Below are positions 24,692 to 32,545 of a DNA stretch of 64,000 nucleotides, piece after piece. Position 1 is the first letter of the stretch. The number at the start of each line of letters is the position of its first letter. Location: contig NZ_JTDL01000144.1 of NCBI RefSeq assembly GCF_000802235.1, positions 96,163-160,162 on the forward strand, given 5' to 3'. A program made the translations under genes and the position numbers. Origin of the DNA: Sinomonas humi (lineage in GTDB: Bacteria > Actinomycetota > Actinomycetes > Actinomycetales > Micrococcaceae). Under the pieces are notes generated by a model. That model did not search any database and had not been told where the DNA came from. It worked only from the letters and a program-made list of their open reading frames with translations.

Positions 24692-24912
24692 TGCAACTGC
24701 CCGCAGCCCTCGCCTGGCTCCTCATCGTCGCTGGCGTCTGGAGCATCGTCGTGTGGCCGCAGTTCCTGCGCCGGGTCATGAAGGATCCGCGGGCCCGCGA
24801 CGAATCGGGGCGCGCCACGCGTTTCCTCACCGTCCACATGTACTTGGTCGCGATCTCGGTGACTCTCGGTGTTGCCGTCGCGGTGGTGGGCGTGAGGACG
24901 CTGTTCGTGTAG
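24691..24912 (+). CDS. SCO4848-family small membrane protein
   Basis: 73 aa with two membrane helices: LPAALAWLLIVAGVWSIVVWPQFLRRV at the N-terminus and FLTVHMYLVAISVTLGVAVAVVGV at the C-terminus, joined by a charged loop (MKDPRARDESGRATR). The pattern LxWLLxxxGVWSxxxWPxFLRxxxKD followed by a VH-containing second helix is that of the actinobacterial SCO4848 family, of unknown function. The start codon overlaps the DUF2505 stop. Confidence 0.8.
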   Translation: MQLPAALAWLLIVAGVWSIVVWPQFLRRVMKDPRARDESGRATRFLTVHMYLVAISVTLGVAVAVVGVRTLFV

Positions 24913-24936
24913 GGCAAGGTTCGTGTAGGACTTTCT

Positions 24937-24988
24937 CCATGGACCGCTCCGCAGCCGCCACTCGCGCCGGCTGCGGAGCGGTCCATGG
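24937..24988. terminator. Perfect 21-bp inverted repeat before nhaA
   Basis: The left arm 24937-24957 begins CCATGGACCGCTCC and the right arm 24968-24988 is its exact reverse complement, with a 10-base loop. It lies 24 bp after the SCO4848-like gene and 72 bp before nhaA. No T tract follows. The stem is strong enough to act as a terminator or transcript-stabilising end. Confidence 0.7.
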
Positions 24989-25060
24989 GTACGATGGTCT
25001 GGGTGTGCCGGGAAGTCTGGTCGGCGAACAACTCGACCGACTTCACACACAGGAGGCCTC

Positions 25061-26404
25061 ATGGTCCCCCGCTGGCGCACGCCCACGCCGAACATCCGCC
25101 TTCACAGCCTGGCCCGAGGCAGTTTCTCCGAGTATCGCCGGATCACTGAAGTCCTCCGCAAGGAGACCGTAGGCGGTGCCCTGCTCTTGGCTGCGACCGT
25201 CGTCGCGCTCCTCTGGGCCAACTCGCCATGGTCGGCCGGCTACTTCGGGTTACGAGACCTCCATTTGGGATTCGAGCCATGGCACCTCCGCCTGAGCCTC
25301 GGCGAGTGGGCCTCGGACGGCCTGCTCGCGATCTTCTTCTTCGTCGCTGGGCTTGAACTCAAGCGCGAGTTCGTCGCAGGCGATCTCCGCAGACCCGGAA
25401 CCGCGATCGTCCCGGTCGTCGCCGCATGCGGGGGTGTCGCCCTCCCCGCCATCATCTTCACGCTCGTCAACGTGGCCGCCGGGCCAAGCGGCGGCGGGGA
25501 CGCACTCCGCGGCTGGGCAGTTCCGACCGCGACGGACATCGCCTTCGCCCTCGCCGTGCTCGCCGTCATCAACACGCACCTGCCCGCGGCGCTCAGAACA
25601 TTCCTGCTCACGCTCGCGGTCGTCGACGATCTGATCGCCATCGCGATCATCGCGGTCTTCTACGCGAGCAGCCTCAACCCGGCCTTCCTCGGCCTCGCGA
25701 TCCTGCCGCTCGCTGCGTTCACCTGGCTCGTTCAGCGGCGCGTGCGCTCGTGGTACCTCCTGCTTCCCCTCGCGCTCCTCACGTGGGCGCTCTTCCACGC
25801 CTCCGGCATCCACGCGACGGTCGCGGGAGTGCTCATGGGCTTCGCCGTCCCCGTAATCCGGAGCGAGAAGGCTGGGGGGCCCGATGCGGGACCGGGCCTC
25901 GCCGAACACTTCGAACACCGTTTCCGGCCGCTTTCTGCAGGCGTCGCGGTGCCCGTGTTCGCCTTCTTCTCCGCCGGGGTCCATGTGGGCGGCCCGGACG
26001 GAATCGGCTCCGCTCTCTCCGATCCCGTGGCCATCGGCATCGTCCTCGCCCTCGTCGTGGGAAAGGCCGTCGGCGTGTTCGGCTCCACCTGGCTCGTCAC
26101 CAAGAGTCGCCACGCCGAACTCGACTCCGACCTCGCGTGGGTCGACGTCTTCGGCCTCGCGCTCCTCGCAGGCGTGGGCTTCACAGTGTCGTTGCTCGTC
26201 GCGGGGCTCGCCTTCGGTGAGGGCACCCTGCGCGACGAGCATGCCAAGGTCGCCATCCTCGCGGGCTCGCTCGCCGCGGCGGTGCTTGCCGCCGTCGTCC
26301 TCAGAGCCCGCAACCGGCACTACCGGCGCCTCGCCGCACTCGAAGCGGTCGACGCCGACGGCGACGGCGTGCCGGACGCCTTCGGGGTCGAAGACGTCCG
26401 GTAG
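25061..26404 (+). CDS. nhaA: Na+/H+ antiporter NhaA
   Basis: 447-aa inner-membrane antiporter exporting Na+ (or Li+) for H+, used in pH and salt homeostasis. About 12 helices. Family marks: [40 protein letters not shown], the transport aspartate in [16 protein letters not shown], and the ion-binding Asp pair in [16 protein letters not shown] (D163/D164 of E. coli NhaA). The C-terminus adds ~20 acidic residues ([17 protein letters not shown]) resembling a Ca-binding/thrombospondin-type-3-like loop, unusual for NhaA. AGGAGG lies just before the ATG. Likely monocistronic, between two hairpins. Confidence 0.94.
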   Translation: MVPRWRTPTPNIRLHSLARGSFSEYRRITEVLRKETVGGALLLAATVVALLWANSPWSAGYFGLRDLHLGFEPWHLRLSLGEWASDGLLAIFFFVAGLELKREFVAGDLRRPGTAIVPVVAACGGVALPAIIFTLVNVAAGPSGGGDALRGWAVPTATDIAFALAVLAVINTHLPAALRTFLLTLAVVDDLIAIAIIAVFYASSLNPAFLGLAILPLAAFTWLVQRRVRSWYLLLPLALLTWALFHASGIHATVAGVLMGFAVPVIRSEKAGGPDAGPGLAEHFEHRFRPLSAGVAVPVFAFFSAGVHVGGPDGIGSALSDPVAIGIVLALVVGKAVGVFGSTWLVTKSRHAELDSDLAWVDVFGLALLAGVGFTVSLLVAGLAFGEGTLRDEHAKVAILAGSLAAAVLAAVVLRARNRHYRRLAALEAVDADGDGVPDAFGVEDVR

Positions 26405-26445
26405 CCGTCGGAGGCAGCGCAATCAGGCTGGGTCACTGGCAGTTC

Positions 26446-26468
26446 AAGCCCGGTAGCAGCCCGGGCTT
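26446..26468. terminator. Hairpin between convergent nhaA and surface-protein genes
   Basis: AAGCCCGG (26446-26453) and CCGGGCTT (26461-26468) form an 8-bp stem with a 7-base loop, in the 72-bp gap between two converging genes; probably a bidirectional terminator. Confidence 0.6.
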
Positions 26469-26476
26469 CCCTGGCT

Positions 26477-27442
26477 CTATGAGTGCCTTCCGCGCCGCCG
26501 TGCCGCGAGCTTCGGGGCGAACGCCCCCAGAACCATGAGCGCCCCCGAGGCGAAGAACGCGTTCGACGTCGTGTAGTCCGGTGCCGGGGCGCCCGCTGCC
26601 GTCTGCGCCGTAAGGCTCACCTCTGATGGAACCGAGGTGACTGGCAGGACTGCCTGCTCGGGCTGGACTGCCTGGAGGGGTTGGGCCTGCACGGGCTGGG
26701 CCTGCACGGGTTGGGCCTGCACCGAGCTGGGGCTGCTGCTCTGGCCTGCGCTGCCGGAGTTCGTGTTGCCCTGGCCAGTGTTGCCCTGGCCAGTATTGCT
26801 TTGGCCAGTGTTGCCCTGGCCAGTATTGCTTTGGCCGGGCGTCTCGCTTGTGACAGGCGCTGCGGACGAGCTGTCCGAGGGTGTATCGCTCGGGGACCCA
26901 GAACCCGTCGGGGTGGTCGGCGCCTGGGTCGTCGGATCAGCAGCCTGGGTCGTCGGATCAGCAACCGGAGTCGTCGGGTCAGCAACCTGGGTCGTCGGAT
27001 CAGCAACCGGAGTCGTCGGATCAGCAGCCGGAGTCGTCGGATCAGAACTCGGAGTGGTCACCGGAGTGACGCTCGGCGTCGGGCTGGGCGTCGAGATGAC
27101 GCAGCCCGCAGCGTAGATCGCCTGATTGGCCGTGGTCCAGTTCTGCGCGGCGACCGTGACGGTGCTCCCCTTGTCGACGTAGCTGAAGGCAGGGAAGATG
27201 TCGCCGGGGTACTTGCCCTGAGCATGGTAGGTGGCGAGGGAGCTCATCGCCACCTCCTGGTACTGATACGGGTGGGACTGCGATCTCGTCAGGTGGCAGA
27301 CCCCCATCTTGTCGCTGCCGCTGTTCGATGACGGCGCGGCGAACGCCGGGCTTGTCGCGGCGCCCGCGACAAAGAAGGCGCTTGCCCCCACCGCGAAGAT
27401 GCTGGTCAGATAACTCATTTTTCGGGTGCGAATCGGCGGCAT
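26477..27442 (-). CDS. Secreted low-complexity surface protein with C-terminal membrane anchor
   Basis: 321 aa. Signal peptide cleaved near SPAFA-APSS (residue ~35). A short domain with VCHLTRSQSHPYQYQEV ... YPGDIFPAF resembles the VCHxTxSxxNPY ... H..DIIP repeats of actinobacterial surface proteins. Then a long Pro/Thr/Gln/Ser-rich stalk: (ADPTTPV/Q)n, (TGQGN/TGQSN)n and (VQAQP)n. The C-terminus (NAFFASGALMVLGAFAPKLAARRRGRHS, read as helix plus basic tail) is like a sorting signal, but no canonical LPxTG precedes it. AAGGAGG lies 9 nt upstream of the ATG. A sortase-like gene precedes it in the same operon, so covalent wall attachment is plausible but unproven. Confidence 0.75.
   Translation of the reverse strand: MPPIRTRKMSYLTSIFAVGASAFFVAGAATSPAFAAPSSNSGSDKMGVCHLTRSQSHPYQYQEVAMSSLATYHAQGKYPGDIFPAFSYVDKGSTVTVAAQNWTTANQAIYAAGCVISTPSPTPSVTPVTTPSSDPTTPAADPTTPVADPTTQVADPTTPVADPTTQAADPTTQAPTTPTGSGSPSDTPSDSSSAAPVTSETPGQSNTGQGNTGQSNTGQGNTGQGNTNSGSAGQSSSPSSVQAQPVQAQPVQAQPLQAVQPEQAVLPVTSVPSEVSLTAQTAAGAPAPDYTTSNAFFASGALMVLGAFAPKLAARRRGRHS
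26760..27055 (-). repeat. Coding tandem repeats of the surface-protein stalk
   Basis: Two repeat tracts within the surface-protein gene: 15-bp units encoding TGQ(G/S)N at about 26760-26840 and ~18-21-bp units encoding (V/A)ADPTTP at about 26925-27055. A third short VQAQP tract lies at about 26680-26730. Length variation between strains is expected. Confidence 0.85.
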
Positions 27443-27472
27443 GGAAGACCGCCTCCTTTCAATCTCCGGGTT

Positions 27473-28282
27473 TCACGTGCACTGCCCGCAGCGGAAGGTC
27501 AGCAGGACGATCTGCGCGTCGGGATTGTCGTAATTGCAGGAAAAGAGAACAACTTGGCAGGGATCATTTGAGAAGGAAAAAGCCTTGGACTTGTCGACGA
27601 TCCTGCGGTCAGCCAGAGCACAGGCCACCGTGCTCCCGTTGGCCTCGGTCAGCGACGCTGGCTGCCCTACCGCCCAGCCGGGATAGCTCAGGCGGTTGAA
27701 CGGGAACGTCGCGTCGGTGCAGAGAGCCACCTGCTGATGGCACGTGTGCCCGGCCAGGACCACCGGCCGCACGCTCGCCGACTCGCCCGTCCCAACCAGC
27801 CAGTGCCCCACCGGATCGAATCCGTTGGCATCCAGCGGCGGGTCGACGGTCTGGCTGGCGCTCCACTGCATCGGCACGATGTCGACGCTCAGTCCGGCAG
27901 CCGGCCACGCGAAATGCCGCGGCGGCAGGGCTGTGGGCTGGAGTGCGGCGCTCGTGAGTGTCCCCCCGGACCGCGCGGGTGCCGCTGGTGAGGCCGTACC
28001 CGTCGCCTTGGGCGAGCCGGCCGAGGAATCTGGGCTGGGAGTAGCAGGGCCGGGAGTAGCAGGGCCGGCGGGAGCTGGGCTGGAAGAAGAAGCGGCAGGG
28101 GCAGAGCCAGCCCCCTCGGCAGGCTGCGCCAGCTGCTGCGCTGCCTGCGCCCGGAGCTCCTGCCGCTCCCGGTCCCCCAGACCGTGCAAGCCGGCGAACA
28201 CCGCGAGGGCGGCTGCGAGGCCGAGGGCCGCAGTACGGGCCCACCACCCCCAGCCTTTCCCCCGCATTCTCCGCCGGACCAT
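27473..28282 (-). CDS. Sortase-family protein (class F-like)
   Basis: 269 aa, one N-terminal membrane helix (TAALGLAAALAVFAGL), an Ala/Pro/Ser-rich linker and a C-terminal sortase-like barrel. Candidate triad: His in VVLAGHTCH, Cys in QVVLFSCNYDNP, Arg in VLLTFRC. FPFNRLSYPGWAVGQPASL matches the Phe-x-Leu-x-x-x-x-x-G-D/Q region of class F enzymes. Extra cysteines (AGHTC, CTDA, NDPC, FRCGQC) suggest extracellular disulfides, uncommon in sortases. The ATG at 28282 is preceded by AGGGGAAAA; an in-frame TTG lies at 28318. Directly upstream of its likely substrate or partner. Confidence 0.72.
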   Translation of the reverse strand: MVRRRMRGKGWGWWARTAALGLAAALAVFAGLHGLGDRERQELRAQAAQQLAQPAEGAGSAPAASSSSPAPAGPATPGPATPSPDSSAGSPKATGTASPAAPARSGGTLTSAALQPTALPPRHFAWPAAGLSVDIVPMQWSASQTVDPPLDANGFDPVGHWLVGTGESASVRPVVLAGHTCHQQVALCTDATFPFNRLSYPGWAVGQPASLTEANGSTVACALADRRIVDKSKAFSFSNDPCQVVLFSCNYDNPDAQIVLLTFRCGQCT

Positions 28283-28324
28283 TTTTCCCCTCGATATTGC
28301 TATCCCCAGCCATGGCAAATGAAG

Positions 28325-28354
28325 ATTCGAGGATGCCCGCGGGCCTCCTCGAAT
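28325..28354 (-). other. Leader hairpin upstream of the sortase gene
   Basis: ATTCGAGGA (28325-28333) pairs with TCCTCGAAT (28346-28354); the loop contains GCCCGCGGGC, itself self-complementary. It lies 43-72 nt upstream of the sortase start on the minus strand and could be a structured 5' leader or an operator. Confidence 0.4.
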
Positions 28355-28450
28355 TCCTCAGGGGTTCGGCATTTCCCAAATTCGATGACCCAAATTTGCG
28401 GTCAATACCGAACCTCATGCCATCCAGTACATCGGGGGAATGAGGCCGGG

Positions 28451-28470
28451 TCACCAGTAGTCGGTACCCG
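28451..28470 (+). promoter_or_regulatory. Polysaccharide-region element, copy A
   Basis: TCACCAGTAGTCGGTACCCG, 19 of 20 bases to the consensus TCACGAGTAGTCGGTACCCG. Related half-sites follow: GAGTACGCAG (28504), GAGTACGCGG (28527), GACTACGCAG (28540) and CAGTACTTGG (28569). It lies 169 bp upstream of the sortase start in the 588-bp non-coding stretch 28283-28870, which otherwise holds only hairpins. Confidence 0.65.
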
Positions 28471-28580
28471 GCTTCGGAGGGTGGTTCGGCGGGGGCCTCC
28501 GGCGAGTACGCAGAAAGGCTCCCTGGGAGTACGCGGACGGACTACGCAGCTCCGGCGCCGAGATCTGCCAGTACTTGGAT

Positions 28581-28615
28581 GAGGCCCGGAGCGGTCGCAA
28601 CCGGCTCCGGGCCTC
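28581..28615. terminator. Hairpin GAGGCCCGGAGC / GCTCCGGGCCTC
   Basis: Perfect 12-bp stem (28581-28592 with 28604-28615) and an 11-base loop that can extend as CGGT/ACCG. First of three strong hairpins between copy A and the end of the GT2 gene at 28871. Confidence 0.5.
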
Positions 28616-28737
28616 GAACGGATAGAGGGCCCTGGTCTCGAGAGGCCCGATTCATGGGCACCTCACAGAGCAGCCACCAAAGAGGGGCCTCCAGACCTGA
28701 GGGACGCAGGGCTGTGGGCTCACGGGAGGGAGGCCAT

Positions 28738-28769
28738 CGGACGACGGCGGGGCTCCGCGCCGTCGTCCG
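28738..28769. terminator. Hairpin CGGACGACGGC / GCCGTCGTCCG
   Basis: Perfect 11-bp stem, 10-base loop, in the gap downstream of the minus-strand GT2 pair. Confidence 0.5.
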
Positions 28770-28801
28770 GCTCACCTCCCGCGGTGGGCAGGGCCCGGCC
28801 C

Positions 28802-28851
28802 GTCACTCCCGAGCCTCTCCGGCGCCTTTGCCGGAGGGGCAGGAGGGTGAC
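28802..28851 (-). terminator. Long imperfect hairpin after the GT2 pair
   Basis: Outer arms GTCACTCC and GGGTGAC and inner arms CTCTCCGGC / GCCGGAGGG pair over most of 50 bases. It begins 20 bp after the stop of the minus-strand GT2 gene and is the best candidate for its terminator. Confidence 0.55.
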
Positions 28852-28870
28852 GGGAGAAATCGTCGTCGCG

Positions 28871-29857
28871 CTATGCCTCCCTCCACTGGGCCCTCAGCGG
28901 AGCGGACACCTCGGCCTCCGCGTGCGCGAGCTGGCGGCCTCGGAGGTAGCCCGCAGTCGTGAAGGCTAGGACAGCGAGCACGGCTCCCGCCCTGCTGAGC
29001 CCGTCCAGATTGCGTTCGACAACCGACTCGCTCACCCCGGAAAGCACTGCCCGAGGGAGCACGCGCCGAACGTAGCGGCGTTCCGCCCCCAGCGTCCGCT
29101 TCTGCCCTACGAGCTGGCTCACTTGGGCCTTGGAGATCCCCTCAGACCACGAACGGGACAGCATATACCTGAGCGTCCCCCGGGCGGCCGGTACAAAGTG
29201 GTGCACGACGGCGGCGGGCTCGTAGACGACCCGCGTTCCTGGGGTGCCGATGGTCGAACGGATGCAGATCTCGGTCTCTTCACAGCCCAGCGGCAGTGCT
29301 CCCTGGCGGCCAAGCGTGGCGTTGAAGCCTCCGACCTGCAGGAGCACATCCCGGCGGAACGACATATTGGCGCCGATGACGTTGCGCACCTCTGACGCGA
29401 CCCTCGGCAGTCCACGATGGCTGCAGCCCACGATCCAGTCCAGCTCTTCCGCGAAGTGCGCAGGGCGCCCCGCTTCCCACACGGGTTCCGCACGGCCACC
29501 GACCGCCAGGACGTCGGGATCGTCGTAGAACACGACAAGCCGCTCGAGCCAATCGGGTGCGGCTTCGGCATCGTCATCGAGGAACGCCACGAGCTCGGAC
29601 GTCGCCAGCCCCACGCCCGTGTTCCTGGCCCCGGAGAGTCCCTGGGGCCCGGAGTTCTCCACAATGACTGCGTCCCGCACGGTCTCCATGAGGCGCTTGT
29701 ACAGGTCGGGGTTGTGGTCGACGACCACGAGGATCTGCTGCACGGGGTAGGTCTGCGCATGCACGGAGCCGATGACATTAACGAGCAGGTCCCAGCGCTC
29801 CATCGTGTAGGAGCAGATGACGACCGATACGGTGGGTGGTTCAGCAACAGGCGGCAT
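28871..29857 (-). CDS. Glycosyltransferase family 2
   Basis: 328 aa. GT-A fold at the N-terminus: VSVVICSYTMERWDLL, QQILVVVDHNPDLY, GLSGARNTGVGLATSELVAFLDDDAEAAPDWLE (DDD is the metal/nucleotide site), and acceptor-side CEETEICIRS. The C-terminal ~100 residues hold one or two weakly hydrophobic segments (GAVLAVLAFTTAGYL), suggesting membrane association. Transfers a sugar to a surface polysaccharide intermediate; donor and acceptor unknown. The ATG at 29857 follows the stop of the preceding GT2 gene by one base, so the two are translationally coupled. Confidence 0.85.
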   Translation of the reverse strand: MPPVAEPPTVSVVICSYTMERWDLLVNVIGSVHAQTYPVQQILVVVDHNPDLYKRLMETVRDAVIVENSGPQGLSGARNTGVGLATSELVAFLDDDAEAAPDWLERLVVFYDDPDVLAVGGRAEPVWEAGRPAHFAEELDWIVGCSHRGLPRVASEVRNVIGANMSFRRDVLLQVGGFNATLGRQGALPLGCEETEICIRSTIGTPGTRVVYEPAAVVHHFVPAARGTLRYMLSRSWSEGISKAQVSQLVGQKRTLGAERRYVRRVLPRAVLSGVSESVVERNLDGLSRAGAVLAVLAFTTAGYLRGRQLAHAEAEVSAPLRAQWREA

Positions 29858-29858
29858 T

Positions 29859-30707
29859 CTAGATTCCTTCCGTCAGCGAGAGCAGGCTCTTCGGATCGGT
29901 AGGGGTCCGGGGGAACCGCACGTTGGGGTACATGTACTTCACGCGGCGGAGGGATTCTGGACGGGCGCCGGCGGTCGGCGCGTCCCACGTCGCGCACTCC
30001 TTTGCGAGGGTGTGCAGAACCCGCCACCCGTCGCGGAAGGTCCGCAGGTTGGAGTCGCCGGAGATGCGGGAGAGCTCGATGCTCGGAACTTCCGCGATGC
30101 GGAGGCCAGCTCTTGCGGCGCGGACGATCAGTTCGGTCTCGATTTCGAACCCGTCCGATTCGAGCTCTAGCACTTCGAGGCACTGCCGGCGGAATGCGAT
30201 GTAGCCGTAGCAGAGATCGGAGTAGTTGCTGTGGAGGACCGTGTTCGCGAGCTGGGTGAGCGTGCGGTTGCCGACGCTTCGCAGCCAGGTGAGGTCTTCC
30301 GAGCCGCCTCCTGTGACGTAGCGGGACCCTTTCACGAAGTCATAGTCGTGCTGGAGAGGTGCCACAAACCACCCGATCTCCCGGGGGTCCATGCTTCCGT
30401 CCGCGTCGAGCATGACGATGATGTCCCCGGCCGCGGCGGCGAAACCGGAACGGACAGCAATGCCCTTCCCCTTCCGGGGCTCGGCGACGACGACGACGTC
30501 CACGCGAACGGACCGGGCGACGTCGACTGTGAGGTCCGTGGAACGTCCGTCGACGATGATGACTTCATCGACGTAGGACGGCATGCGATGAAGCACCCAG
30601 GGGAGGTTCATTGCCTCGTTCAGCGTCGGGATCACCACACTGACGGACGCCAGCGAAGACATTTCTACCTGGGGAAGAGTAATCGGAACTTGGCTGGCAA
30701 TGGACAC
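29859..30707 (-). CDS. Glycosyltransferase family 2, DPM1/polyprenyl-phosphate type
   Basis: 282 aa. VSVVIPTLNEAMNLPWVL, VDEVIIVDGRSTDLTVDVA, RKGKGIAVRSGFAAAAGDIIVMLDADGSMDPRE (DAD metal site) and FVKGSRYVTGGGSEDLTWLRSVGNR are typical of dolichol-phosphate-mannose-synthase-like enzymes that charge polyprenyl phosphate or extend lipid-linked sugars. No C-terminal membrane helices. GTG start at 30707 with GTGAGG 4 nt upstream; an in-frame ATG at 30662 is an alternative. First gene of a two-gene minus operon, 168 bp from the 20-bp element copy B. Confidence 0.82.
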   Translation of the reverse strand: MSIASQVPITLPQVEMSSLASVSVVIPTLNEAMNLPWVLHRMPSYVDEVIIVDGRSTDLTVDVARSVRVDVVVVAEPRKGKGIAVRSGFAAAAGDIIVMLDADGSMDPREIGWFVAPLQHDYDFVKGSRYVTGGGSEDLTWLRSVGNRTLTQLANTVLHSNYSDLCYGYIAFRRQCLEVLELESDGFEIETELIVRAARAGLRIAEVPSIELSRISGDSNLRTFRDGWRVLHTLAKECATWDAPTAGARPESLRRVKYMYPNVRFPRTPTDPKSLLSLTEGI

Positions 30708-30874
30708 AGGGCCTCACCACTTCATCATTCGCGGGCTTCCCCAGTAAAACCCGCTAGCCGGAAACTAAAATAGGAAGCAACCTCGCGAACAACCCATAAA
30801 CGCGCTTCTGCGTTCGATGGCGTTTTCCCTGCCGCTGCCTCTGCATTTGAGCGTAGAATCCGGCCTACTGAGTG

Positions 30875-30894
30875 TCACGAGTAGTCCGTACCCG
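30875..30894 (+). promoter_or_regulatory. Polysaccharide-region element, copy B
   Basis: TCACGAGTAGTCCGTACCCG, 19 of 20 to consensus, in the 318-bp divergent gap between the GT2 pair (-) and GH16 (+). Related sites follow: CGTACTTGG (30896), CCACTACTT (30917), CAGTACGCGT (30941) and AGCTACTTAG (30964). Nothing else recognisable lies in 30708-31025 besides the GH16 ribosome site. Confidence 0.65.
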
Positions 30895-31025
30895 TCGTAC
30901 TTGGAGCCGCCCCGAGCCACTACTTCCGGGGTCCCGGAGCCAGTACGCGTCGATCGCTCCCCTAGCTACTTAGAGTCGCGCGGCGGTCACTCGAAGATGC
31001 AGCGAGAGGCACCGCAAGAGGGAGT

Positions 31026-32099
31026 ATGGCGCTGGTGGACAGGGCGTGGCGGAGATTGCTACAAGGCTTCCTCGTCTCCGTGCTGGTTGCGGGCATCGTC
31101 TGGGGAGTCGTTTCGCTGGCCTCCAGCAAGGCGCCGGGCCCTGCTCAGGCCGAAACGAGTAGCGTGGCCCCTTCGCCGCCAGGTAGCCCCAGACCCCCAG
31201 CCAAGCCGGCTCCGGCAGCCAATCCATCTCCGGGGGACAACGCGACGTCGACAAGTAGTCCAACGGGGACCAGCAGTACGCCAGGAGCAGGCAGTCCGAC
31301 TCCCACGACCGTTGATGCCGACCCCACCGCTTCCCTCATTCGGCGCGACCCGACGTCGCCCTCGGGAGAGGCTGTGCCGCTGGGCAATCCGCCAGGCTGG
31401 AAGCAAGTATTCGCCGACGACTTCACTGAAGGCAATGTACCGCTCGGCAGTTTCCCCGGCTCGTTCAGCGCCAAATGGAGCGCGAACTATTTTGACGCCA
31501 CCCCCGATACCGCGGGGCAGAAGAATGGCGGCAGGTCAGGCTACTACCCGTCCAAAGTCCTGAGCATCCACAACGGCATGATGGACATGTACCTGCATTC
31601 GCAGAACGGGGTCTCCATGGGTGCGGCACCAGCACCGAAGATCAATGGAGACAGCCAGCGTCCCTACAATAGCCAAACGTATGGGATGTACTCCGTACGC
31701 TTCAGGTCCGATGCCCTTCCTGGGTTCAAGACGGCATGGCTGCTATGGCCGGACAGCGGGATCTGGCCGCAAGACGGCGAAATTGACTACCCGGAACAGG
31801 ATTTGTCCTCCAAATTCTTCGCTGCCCTCCACAGCGCTGGCTCGACTCAAGAATTGCCGTCCGCGGTCTTCCAATCGGACGCATCGTTCCAGACGTGGAA
31901 CACCGCAACGATCGAGTGGACCCCGGGCCGCGTCGAATTCTTCCTCAACGGGAAGTCGATCGGTGCGAGCACGTCAGGAGTTCCTGACTTGCCGATGCAT
32001 TACTTGCTCCAGACTGAGTCCTGTCTCCCAACGTGCCCGGACCCGAAGACCCAGGGCCACCTCTATGTCGACTGGGTAGCGATTTGGGCGCTGGGTTAG
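31026..32099 (+). CDS. Secreted/membrane-anchored glycoside hydrolase family 16
   Basis: 357 aa. N-terminal signal anchor (LLQGFLVSVLVAGIVWGVVSLA), a Pro/Ser/Thr linker (residues ~40-105), then a jelly-roll with the GH16 active site GEIDYPEQ: Glu252 (nucleophile), Asp254 and Glu257 (acid/base). Family members cut beta-1,3(4)-glucans, agars or related polymers; others act on bacterial exopolysaccharides. Two cysteines near the C-terminus (ESCLPTCPD) may form a disulfide. Its place amid polysaccharide genes suggests trimming or releasing the cell's own polymer. GAGGGAGT directly precedes the ATG. The last four bases overlap the converging gene. Confidence 0.85.
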   Translation: MALVDRAWRRLLQGFLVSVLVAGIVWGVVSLASSKAPGPAQAETSSVAPSPPGSPRPPAKPAPAANPSPGDNATSTSSPTGTSSTPGAGSPTPTTVDADPTASLIRRDPTSPSGEAVPLGNPPGWKQVFADDFTEGNVPLGSFPGSFSAKWSANYFDATPDTAGQKNGGRSGYYPSKVLSIHNGMMDMYLHSQNGVSMGAAPAPKINGDSQRPYNSQTYGMYSVRFRSDALPGFKTAWLLWPDSGIWPQDGEIDYPEQDLSSKFFAALHSAGSTQELPSAVFQSDASFQTWNTATIEWTPGRVEFFLNGKSIGASTSGVPDLPMHYLLQTESCLPTCPDPKTQGHLYVDWVAIWALG

Positions 32100-32545
32100 C
32101 CCGCTGGGCCAGAAGAAGCCCGAGCCGTAGAAGCCCGAGCCGTGCTGCCAGGAGCCCCTGCGCTGCGGCCGGGAATCCGAGCAAGGCGCCACCCGTGCCT
32201 GACCGCGTCGAAGGCCAGCAAGACCAAGGTTGCCCCGGCCAGGGAGGCTACGGCTACCGGTGGGTTCCACAGGCCGGCGTACACCATGACGGTCGAGACG
32301 ATGAGCGAGATTGCGAGGCTCATGCCGATGGCCATTGACACGAGGAGGGGCACCAACAGGTTGCCGAAGCGGTTCGATTCGGTACTCAGCCTGAGCATCA
32401 GGACAAGGGCCGAACCTGGACCCACGAGGAGGAACAATCCGATCACCGCGAGCCTGAGTCCGGGGGCGCCGACAAACGAGAATGGAATGGCAGCGGCCGT
32501 CAGAACCGCAATTGCGCCGATGAGCAGAAGACGTCTATTTTGCAT
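32096..32545 (-). CDS. Small multi-pass membrane protein, DUF1616-like
   Basis: 149 aa with four predicted helices: LLLIGAIAVLTAAAIPFSFV, LAVIGLFLLVGPGSALVLML, LLVPLLVSMAIGMSLAISLIV and VAVASLAGATLVLLAFDAV, then an Ala/Ser/Gly/Arg-rich tail. The GLFLLVGPGSALVL stretch recalls DUF1616 and related actinobacterial proteins next to glycan clusters. Function unknown. It overlaps the upstream membrane protein gene by 11 bases, marking it as the last gene of that operon, and converges on GH16. Confidence 0.68.
   Translation of the reverse strand: MQNRRLLLIGAIAVLTAAAIPFSFVGAPGLRLAVIGLFLLVGPGSALVLMLRLSTESNRFGNLLVPLLVSMAIGMSLAISLIVSTVMVYAGLWNPPVAVASLAGATLVLLAFDAVRHGWRLARIPGRSAGAPGSTARASTARASSGPAG

Noticed and set aside
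30840..31025. A riboswitch or known structured leader before GH16
   Set aside because: I could not draw a consistent multi-helix fold or match conserved cores of cyclic-dinucleotide riboswitches; the shared 20-mer is better explained as a protein-binding site.
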